This document shows positions 1 through 5,207 of a stretch of 13,093 nucleotides of DNA, piece after piece (the first letter of the stretch is position 1; every line of letters begins with the position of its first letter). The stretch spans positions 1,242-14,334 of the forward strand of contig QHWL01000007.1 in the NCBI GenBank assembly GCA_003222555.1. Reading direction: 5' to 3'. Both the position numbers and the translations under genes were made by a program. The stretch comes from Acidobacteriota bacterium (lineage in GTDB: Bacteria > Acidobacteriota > Vicinamibacteria > Vicinamibacterales > CAVVIG01). The notes under the pieces were generated by a model. The model was not told the DNA's origin. It saw only the letters and a program-made list of their open reading frames with translations, and did no database searches.

Positions 1-273
1 AGCCGCGCGGCGGAAGCGCGGGGCCTGCATCAGGTGTTCATCGACGCCGGCTTCGAGTGGCGCGGCGCCGGCTGCTCGATGTGCCTCGCCATGAACACCG
101 ACCGCCTCGAAGGACGCGAGATCTGCGCCTCATCGTCGAATCGCAACTTCAAGGGACGCCAGGGAAGCCCCACCGGGCGCACGTTGCTCATGAGCCCCGC
201 GATGGTCGCCGCGGCCGCCATCGCCGGCGAGGTGGTCGATGTGCGGACGATGCTCGAAGGGGTGCCGGCGTGA
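1..273 (+). CDS. leuC: 3-isopropylmalate dehydratase large subunit, C-terminal end (partial)
   Basis: The reading frame is open from the window edge to TGA at 271-273, giving the last 90 residues of LeuC. This is the large subunit of isopropylmalate isomerase, which converts 2- to 3-isopropylmalate in leucine synthesis. The segment contains [20 protein letters not shown], the conserved stretch holding two of the three cysteines that bind the [4Fe-4S] cluster. It continues through the substrate-loop region ([12 protein letters not shown]) and ends with the usual [18 protein letters not shown] tail. The N-terminal three quarters, including the third cluster cysteine, lie outside the window. leuD follows after 16 nt, the normal leuCD order. 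Nothing looks damaged. The only close alternative is the homoaconitase large subunit, which is less likely beside leuA. Confidence 0.95.
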   Translation, partial: SRAAEARGLHQVFIDAGFEWRGAGCSMCLAMNTDRLEGREICASSSNRNFKGRQGSPTGRTLLMSPAMVAAAAIAGEVVDVRTMLEGVPA

Positions 274-289
274 CGATCGGTAGACACAC

Positions 290-916
290 ATGAGCGGGAC
301 CAATCGGCAGATCGGAATTGCACCGCCTGCCGGGCCGATCCTCACTGTGTCCGGGCGGGGGCTCCCGCTGCACGGCGCCGACATCGACACCGACCGCATC
401 ATGCCGGCGCGCTTTCTGCGCTCGGTCTCGTTCGAGGGGTTGGAACGGCATCTGTTCGAGGACGATCGCATCGCCGACGGGCGCCACCCCTTCAACGACG
501 AGCGATATCACGGCGCGACCATCTTGATTGTGAATACCAACTTCGGCTGCGGGTCGTCGCGCGAGCACGCGCCGCAGGGGCTGGCTCGGTCCGGCATCCG
601 CGCGATCGTCGGCGAGTCGTTCTCGGAAATTTTTCAGGGAAATGCGGCCGTTCTCGGCATCCCTTGCCTGGCAGCCGATCACCAGTGGATCGACCGGCTG
701 CAGACGCTCGTCGAGCAGACGCCCAAGGTCGCCATCGACGTCCACGTGCAGTCGGGCATCGTCACCGCCGGGCCCTTGCGTTTCGTGGCCGCCATTCCGC
801 CCGCGCTGCGCGACGCCTTCGTCAGCGGACAATGGAATCCGACGGCGATGCTGCTCGATCGGTTCGACGAGGTCCGCACTGTCGCCGACCGCCTGCCCTA
901 TCTGAACCAGTTCTGA
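290..916 (+). CDS. leuD: 3-isopropylmalate dehydratase small subunit
   Basis: This 208-residue protein is the small (swivel-domain) subunit that completes the LeuCD isomerase in the cytoplasm. Visible motifs are DIDTDRIMPARFL (about residues 31-43) and the hallmark NFGCGSSREHAPQGL (84-98), followed by GESFSEIFQGN (108-118) and GIPCL. The common enterobacterial LeuD has 'NCFKNGLLPI' at that last point. The 'GN..VLGIPC' version and the C-terminal ADRLPYL resemble the form I associate with cyanobacteria and several soil phyla, from memory. The length is normal for the family. The ATG at 290 is 16 nt after the leuC stop, so the two genes are probably co-transcribed. The ribosome-binding site is weak (GGTAG upstream). 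The gene faces lysR, with a repeat hairpin between the two stop codons. Confidence 0.95.
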   Translation: MSGTNRQIGIAPPAGPILTVSGRGLPLHGADIDTDRIMPARFLRSVSFEGLERHLFEDDRIADGRHPFNDERYHGATILIVNTNFGCGSSREHAPQGLARSGIRAIVGESFSEIFQGNAAVLGIPCLAADHQWIDRLQTLVEQTPKVAIDVHVQSGIVTAGPLRFVAAIPPALRDAFVSGQWNPTAMLLDRFDEVRTVADRLPYLNQF

Positions 917-920
917 AACC

Positions 921-1004
921 TTTTCACGAAGACGCGAAGGCCACGAAGGCACACGAAAACTAGAAAGATCTTCGTGTGTCTTCGTGTGCTTCGTGGCTTC
1001 GTGA
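921..1004. repeat. CACGAAG-type inverted repeat between convergent leuD and lysR
   Basis: The left arm (about 924-957) carries the words TCACGAAG, CCACGAAGG and CACACGAA. The right arm (about 970-1004) carries their reverse complements, TTCGTGTG, CTTCGTGG and CTTCGTGA. The arms pair imperfectly, with an extra 9-10 nt inserted in each, around an AT-richer centre (AAACTAGAAAGATC). The element fills the space between the leuD stop (916) and the lysR stop (1020), so it could act as a two-way transcription terminator. It lacks a long U tract, so intrinsic termination is not proven. It looks like a dispersed intergenic repeat, not a gene. Confidence 0.75.
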
Positions 1005-1019
1005 TGACCGTGACGGGAC

Positions 1020-1907
1020 TCACGAGGCCGCGGGCGCTTTCTCCTGCGCGACCTCGAGAAACGCGTCGGCCGCGTGCGACCGGTGCGCCCGCCGGCAGAC
1101 GAGCGTCACCTGGCGGCGCCGTGACACGCCCACTACGGGGAGGGCCACGAGCCGGCCGCTCGCGATTTCGGTAATCGCGCAGCGGCGCGGCAGCAACGCC
1201 ACGCCGAGCCTCAACTCCACCGCTCGTTTGATGCCATCGAGGCTCGGCAACGCGATGACCATGTTCAGCGGGATGTGACGCTGCTCGAAGAGGCGCAGCA
1301 CGCGCTCGCGAGCCGGGGACGGATCGTTGTGCGCAACGACCGGTTCGGCCGCCACCTCCTCCATCGTCACTTGCCGGCGCTTGGCCAGCGCGTGCGACGG
1401 CGGCACGAGCAGCACGAGCTCGTCGCTGCCGACCGCCACCTCGAGAAGGCCCTCCTCGGCCGGGTGAAAGGTCAGGGCGCCGAAGTCGAGGCTGCCCTGC
1501 TGCACCTCGACCGCAATCTGGCGCGCGGGCACGCGACGCACGTCGATGGCAATCTCGGGGAAGCCTTGACGGAACCGGCTGATGAGGGGAAGCAGCGTAT
1601 GCACGGCCGCTTCGTTGGCGCCGATCAGCACGCGGCCGCGCCGCAAGTCGCGCAGCTCGCGCATCGCCGACTCCGTCTCCTCGGCGAGGCGCACCAGGCG
1701 CTGGCCGTAGTTCTGGAGCACCTTGCCGGCGTCGGTGAGCGTACCGCTCTTCGACGACCGATCGAACAGCTGTTCGCCGAGGTCGGCCTCGAGCCGGCGC
1801 ACCGCCTGGCTCACGGCCGGCTGCGTGCGGTGCACCTTGGCCGCGGCGCGCGAAAAGCTCCGCTCGTGCGCGACCGCCAGAAACGTCTTGAGCGCTGCAA
1901 TGTCCAT
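1020..1907 (-). CDS. LysR-family transcriptional regulator
   Basis: This 295-residue protein has the standard LysR layout and length. The N-terminal winged helix-turn-helix is at about residues 3-62 (SFSRAAAKVHRTQPAVSQAVRRLE at 17-40, then GEQLFDR). A linker helix follows, then a periplasmic-binding-protein-like effector domain from about 92 to 290, which includes GRVLIGANEA and ELRLGVALLPRR. It should act as a DNA-binding tetramer answering a small metabolite. The ATG at 1907 places the HTH where the family has it; a GAGAG stretch just upstream is a modest ribosome-binding site. The gene diverges from the leuA-like gene and converges on leuCD, so a role in leucine-pathway control is the simplest inference. 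The effector (for example 2-isopropylmalate) cannot be read from sequence. A specific name such as LeuO or IlvY is not supported. Confidence 0.93.
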   Translation of the reverse strand: MDIAALKTFLAVAHERSFSRAAAKVHRTQPAVSQAVRRLEADLGEQLFDRSSKSGTLTDAGKVLQNYGQRLVRLAEETESAMRELRDLRRGRVLIGANEAAVHTLLPLISRFRQGFPEIAIDVRRVPARQIAVEVQQGSLDFGALTFHPAEEGLLEVAVGSDELVLLVPPSHALAKRRQVTMEEVAAEPVVAHNDPSPARERVLRLFEQRHIPLNMVIALPSLDGIKRAVELRLGVALLPRRCAITEIASGRLVALPVVGVSRRRQVTLVCRRAHRSHAADAFLEVAQEKAPAAS

Positions 1908-1954
1908 GGTGCTCTCGTACGCGATGGCCGCACATTTTCCGTCGCGGTGGGGGA

Positions 1955-2163
1955 AGGTCCTTGGCTCTTAGGCCTTCGTCCTTGGTCCGCCCTTGGTCCT
2001 TGGTCCGTCCTTTGGTCCTTGGTCCTTCGTCTGTTCCTTGGACGTCCCTAGTCCTTGGTCCTTGGAGCCGGGGCCCGAGACGTTGGAACCAGGACGAAGG
2101 ACCAAGCGACGACCAAGGACCAAGGACGGACTAAGAACTCAGGACCAAGGCCCAAGGACGACG
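1955..2163. repeat. Long palindromic CTTGGTCC repeat region upstream of the leuA-like gene
   Basis: Most of the lysR-leuA divergent space is built from the words TCCTTGGTCC, CTTGGTCC and CCTTCGTCC on the plus strand (about 1955-2065). Their reverse complements, GGACCAAGGAC and GGACGAAGG, follow (about 2090-2163) around a GC-rich centre with GGGGCCCG near 2070. At least six CTTGGTCC-like words lie on the left side and about five inverted copies on the right, so the whole region could fold into a very long imperfect hairpin. There is no coding signal, and the spacing between copies is irregular. It looks like an expanded intergenic repeat family; its function is unknown. The remainder of the space (1908-1954) shows nothing clear except room for the lysR promoter. 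Confidence 0.85.
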
Positions 2164-2177
2164 GACGCTCTCCAGAG

Positions 2178-2194
2178 CATAACACCAGCTTATG
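2178..2194. promoter_or_regulatory. Candidate LysR-type operator (CATAA-N7-TTATG)
   Basis: A perfect 5-bp dyad, CATAA at 2178-2182 and TTATG at 2190-2194, is separated by 7 nt. It contains the T-N11-A core typical of LysR-family binding sites (T2180, A2192). It lies about 30-50 bp before the leuA-like coding frame and on the divergent side of lysR, where an autoregulating activator would bind. It is also an AT-rich island in very GC-rich DNA. Binding is inferred from position and symmetry only. Confidence 0.4.
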
Positions 2195-2200
2195 TTGTCG

Positions 2201-2207
2201 TAATAAT
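2201..2207 (+). promoter_or_regulatory. Possible -10 element for the leuA-like gene
   Basis: TAATAAT sits 7 nt after the candidate LysR operator and is the only clearly AT-rich -10-like word in the space. No good -35 hexamer is visible at the right distance, which would fit an activator-dependent promoter overlapping the dyad. If correct, the transcript would start near 2213, leaving almost no leader before the homologous coding sequence. This is a weak, position-based call. Confidence 0.25.
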
Positions 2208-3423
2208 TAGACGATTCCGCGCGCGTCATTATCTTCGACACCACGCTCCGTGACGGCGAGCAGGCGCCCGGCTTCTCCCTGGATGTCGAGGCGAAGCTCA
2301 CGCTCGCCCGGGCGCTCGATGCGCTCGGGGTCGACATCATCGAGGCCGGCTTCCCCATCGCGTCGCCCGCCGATGCCGAAGCGGTCCGGCAGATATCGCG
2401 CGACGTGCGCCGGCCCGTCATCGCCGCGCTGGCGCGGTGCCGCCGGCAGGATATCTGGAGCCCGGCGAACGGCGACGGCTGCACATTTTCCTCGCGACCT
2501 CGGATCTGCACCTCACGCGCAAGCTCCGGATCACTCGCGACGCGTGTTTCGAAGCCATCGTCGCTAGCGTCGCGCTCGCGAGGCAGTTCACCGACGATGT
2601 GGAATTTTCGGCGGAAGATGCGACGCGGAGCGATCGCGACTTCCTGTGCCGTGTCATCGACGCGGCGATTGCTGGCGGCTGCCGGACGGTCAACCTTCCC
2701 GACACGGTCGGCTACGGAACGCCCGCGGAAACGCGCGAGTTCTTCGAGGACATCCGCGCGCGGGTGTCCAACGCCGACAAGGCCGTTTTCAGCGCGCACT
2801 GTCACGACGACCTGGGGCTGGCCGTGGCCAACAGCCTCGCCGCCATCGAGGGGGGCGCGCGCCAGGTGGAGTGCACCATCAACGGCATCGGCGAGCGGGC
2901 GGGCAACGCATCGCTCGAGGAGCTCGTCATGGCGTTGCGCGTGCGGCAGGATCGCCTGCCGTACGATACGGGCGTGCGCTCGGAGGGATTGTACGACGCC
3001 AGCCAGTTGCTCTCGACGCTCACCAACGAACCCGTGCAGGCCAACAAAGCCATCGTCGGCAGGAATGCGTTCGCGCACGAAGCCGGCATTCACCAGGACG
3101 GCGTCCTCAAGGACGCGCGCACCTACGAGATCATGCGCCCGGAAGACGTCGGCCAAGTCTCCGGACAGCTCGTGCTCGGGCGCCATTCCGGCCGGCACGC
3201 CGTGCAGCGCCGATGCGACACGCTCACGCTCAACGTGACGGCCGCGGAGATCGAACATGTCTATCGCGCAGTCATCGCATTTGTCGGACACCGCAAGGCG
3301 GTCGGCGACGGAGATCTGCGGCGGATTGTCGAACGTCTGCGCGCGTCAGGCGGTGTAGCGAGAGACGACGCGAGCGCCGGAGGCGCCCACGTCGAGACGA
3401 TCGGTTATGGCCACGGCGTGTAG
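2207..3423 (+). pseudogene. leuA: 2-isopropylmalate synthase without regulatory domain; frame-disrupted and lacking a normal start
   Basis: Homology starts at about 2207 ([22 protein letters not shown]) and runs in that frame to RQDI near 2455. It resumes one frame over at about 2464 ([17 protein letters not shown]) and stays open to TAG at 3421-3423. The two parts total about 402 residues. The DTTLRDGEQ motif, the metal-binding [33 protein letters not shown] and GRHSGRHAV mark the isopropylmalate synthase type, which condenses acetyl-CoA with 2-oxoisovalerate as the first leucine-specific step. The LeuA dimer/leucine-feedback domain of about 120 residues is absent, as in short synthases. No in-frame ATG, GTG or TTG precedes the conserved start: the frame reads TAA TAA TTA GAC GAT. 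The frame switch fits loss of about 16 nt. This is either a recent pseudogene or a consensus error. Homocitrate synthase is a less likely alternative. Confidence 0.85.
2455..2464 (+). other. Frame disruption inside the leuA-like gene
   Basis: Conserved synthase sequence reads in one frame up to GAT ATC (ending 2455) and in the next frame from GGC GAA CGG (2464 on). Family members have about 13-15 residues between the 'DI' and 'LHIF' landmarks, but only 23 nt lie here. A loss of about 16 nt (any size equal to 1 modulo 3) would explain both the missing length and the frame. The exact break cannot be fixed from one sequence. Confidence 0.75.
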
Positions 3424-3432
3424 AATGACCGA

Positions 3433-4092
3433 ATGATCCCGCTTCGGGACGTCATCCCGTCCCGGACCACGCCCTATATCACCGTCACGATCATCGTGCT
3501 CAACGCGATCGCGTGGCTCTTCGAGCTGGGGCTGCCGCGCGACGTCCTCCCCGCCTTCCTCCAGGTGTACGGCGTCGTTCCGGCCTACTTCAGCCCGCCA
3601 ACGCTCGTCACCTCGATGTTTCTGCACGGCAGCTGGATGCACGTGATCGGGAACATGTGGTACCTCTGGATTTTCGGCGACAACGTCGAAGACCGCGTCG
3701 GACACGGGCGCTTCATCGTCTTTTATCTCATCTGCGGCATGACCGCCGCCTTCGGCCAGATCCTGATGGATCCGACCTCGACGCTGCCGACCATCGGCGC
3801 CAGCGGCGCCATCGCGGGCGTGATGGGCGCGTACTTCGTCCTCTATCCCCAGTCGCGCGTGCTGACGCTCATCCCGCTCATCATCTTCTGGGAGATCGTC
3901 GAGCTGCCCGCGATTTTCCTGCTGGGTTTCTGGTTCCTGATGCAGCTGTTCAGTGCCGGCGCCATCGCCGTGACGTCGAGCAGCCACGGCGGCGGCGTGG
4001 CGTTCGCCGCGCACGTCTCGGGATTTCTGTGCGGCGTCTGCGGCGTCTTCGTGTTCAGAAAGCGCCGGGAGCCCGACACGTGGTGGGCGTAG
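3433..4092 (+). CDS. Rhomboid-family intramembrane serine protease
   Basis: This 219-residue, six-helix membrane protein cleaves other proteins within the membrane. The catalytic serine is in GASGAIAGVMG (Ser124) and the partner histidine in FAAHVSGFLCG (His194). The upstream HGSWMHVIGNMWYLWIFGDN (about 65-84) is the conserved loop and second helix, with Asn74 in the oxyanion-stabilising position. Hydrophobic segments are visible at about 15-32, 66-82, 93-112, 122-138, 143-172 and 187-207; a short basic tail follows. The length matches compact bacterial rhomboids. ATG 3433 is 9 nt after the leuA-like stop, so it may be transcribed with leuA, although no functional link to leucine synthesis is known to me. 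The ribosome-binding site is weak, which suggests coupling. Substrates are unknown. Confidence 0.95.
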   Translation: MIPLRDVIPSRTTPYITVTIIVLNAIAWLFELGLPRDVLPAFLQVYGVVPAYFSPPTLVTSMFLHGSWMHVIGNMWYLWIFGDNVEDRVGHGRFIVFYLICGMTAAFGQILMDPTSTLPTIGASGAIAGVMGAYFVLYPQSRVLTLIPLIIFWEIVELPAIFLLGFWFLMQLFSAGAIAVTSSSHGGGVAFAAHVSGFLCGVCGVFVFRKRREPDTWWA

Positions 4093-4097
4093 CGGTT

Positions 4098-4125
4098 TGT
4101 GCCTGCGGCGTCTGTGCCTGCGGCG
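4098..4125 (+). repeat. Short tandem repeat TGTGCCTGCGGCG x2
   Basis: The 13-nt unit occurs exactly at 4098-4110 and 4113-4125 (period 15), directly after the rhomboid stop and abutting the CACGGAGG palindrome. It has no coding role in any expected frame and is probably part of the same intergenic repeat element. Confidence 0.7.
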
Positions 4126-4226
4126 CTACCACGGTAAACACGGAGGATTACGGAGGACACAGTTTTTTCTTTTTTATGTATATGTCGACCGTGACCTCAG
4201 TTCGTATTCCGTGACCTCCGTGGTAG
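4126..4226. repeat. CACGGAGG-type inverted repeat with T-rich centre between convergent transcription units
   Basis: The left arm begins CTACCACGG (4126-4134) and continues with CACGGAGG and ACGGAGG words. The right arm (about 4189-4226) ends CCTCCGTGGTAG and pairs with the start of the left arm, with a 4-nt mismatch block. The centre holds TTTTTTCTTTTTT (about 4163-4175), unusual for this GC-rich DNA. The element lies between the rhomboid stop (4092) and the caspase-like stop (4236), so it could end transcription from both sides. Nothing else is seen between 4093 and 4235. Confidence 0.75.
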
Positions 4227-4235
4227 AGCTAGTAG

Positions 4236-5207
4236 CTATGACTTCGGCCGGATTTGCTGCGACACGCGGGCGAGCTCGAGCAGGATCTTTTCGACCTGTG
4301 CGTCGTACTGCGCAGGCGACATCGACGGCCGGCGCGCCTTGAGCTCTTCGAGGTCCGCCTCGAGCTCGGCGCGGCGGTTCAGCAACGCCGCCAGGGCGGC
4401 GTCGGCTGGCGTGGCTTCGGGCTCGAGATACGTGATGCGCGCCAGCGGTCCGTCGGGACCCGGGTTGTCGGCCTCGCGCCCGATTCCGTCGCCGTTGTCG
4501 TCGAGCAGCGGACGTTCGGTCGGCAGTTCCCCGCGCTCCTCGTACCAGTGGCGCACGCCCGCGCTGGCGTAGGTGAAGGCCTCCAGCACCGACACGCGGC
4601 CGTCCTTGTCGAGATCGGCTGCCGGATCGTCGAACGCCTTGATCAGGAACTCGGCCAACGCGGTCTCGAACTGCTGCGCGTCCGAGTCGGTCGCCGTCAG
4701 CACCACACGCCCGCGGCCGGCGACTTTGTGCATGAAGGCGAAGCTCGCCGCGGTCGTGTCGACGAAGACCAGCCGGCCCGGGATCGGATTCAACAGCTCG
4801 GCCCACTGGCCCGCGGTTATGTCGGGGCCGACGAGGTTGAACTTCGCGTCATCGACGTCGAGCGACGTGCCGTGGCCGATGAGGAACACGAGCAGCAAAT
4901 CGTCTTTCGTCAGGCGCTTCTGCATATCGCCCAGGACGCGCTGCACGTTCTCACGCGTGGCCTTCCCGGTGCCACGACTCTCGGTTTCCGCGAGCACGAA
5001 CAGGCGATCGTCGGGGTACTTGAACTTCTCGCGAAGCGTGGTGACGAGCGAGACCCGCCACTTGTCGTACTTCTGGGCGTATAGGGCGCCGCCCGAGGCC
5101 CCGGTGACGATGAGCGCGTAACGCTCGGCGGCCAGGGGCGGCGCGCCAAGGACGAGGAGCAGGGCGCCTGCGGCCATGCCGGCACGCAGGCGCGGCCAGG
5201 CGGTCAC
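4236..5207 (-). CDS. Exported caspase-fold (C13/C14-like) protein lacking the catalytic cysteine
   Basis: The GTG at 5207 overlaps the upstream stop as GTGA and has a GGGGG stretch before it. From there the protein has 323 residues, with a signal peptide at about 1-27 (MAAGALLLVLGAPPLAA). The body looks like a caspase/legumain fold: ERYALIVTGASGG strand, then LLLVFLIGHGTS with the expected catalytic His112. In the strand that should carry the nucleophile, the sequence reads LVFVDTTAASF (146-156), with Thr152 where DAC would place Cys. A perfect EF-hand-type loop, DLDKDGRVSVLE (198-209), and a second acidic loop, DDNGDG (236-241), follow; then a charged coiled coil (about 270-320). It is probably periplasmic, closes the VWA operon, and may be a non-proteolytic or Thr/Ser-altered scaffold. 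An alternative ATG at 5177 would keep most of the signal peptide. Confidence 0.85.
   Translation of the reverse strand: MTAWPRLRAGMAAGALLLVLGAPPLAAERYALIVTGASGGALYAQKYDKWRVSLVTTLREKFKYPDDRLFVLAETESRGTGKATRENVQRVLGDMQKRLTKDDLLLVFLIGHGTSLDVDDAKFNLVGPDITAGQWAELLNPIPGRLVFVDTTAASFAFMHKVAGRGRVVLTATDSDAQQFETALAEFLIKAFDDPAADLDKDGRVSVLEAFTYASAGVRHWYEERGELPTERPLLDDNGDGIGREADNPGPDGPLARITYLEPEATPADAALAALLNRRAELEADLEELKARRPSMSPAQYDAQVEKILLELARVSQQIRPKS

Noticed and set aside
1955..2163. CRISPR array
   Set aside because: Words are about 8-10 nt, irregularly spaced and inverted half-way, with no unique spacers of constant length and no cas genes.
2192..2203. ATG at 2192 as the leuA start
   Set aside because: It is in the right frame but reads ATG TTG TCG TAA TAA, stopping after three codons.
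2131..3291. A 386-codon open frame on the minus strand
   Set aside because: It is antisense to the conserved LeuA-like sequence and extends into the palindromic repeat; no recognisable domain.
4150..4190. Classical Rho-independent terminator for the rhomboid gene
   Set aside because: The T-rich core is not directly preceded by a compact GC hairpin; it sits in the loop of the larger inverted repeat, so only a possible terminator role is claimed.
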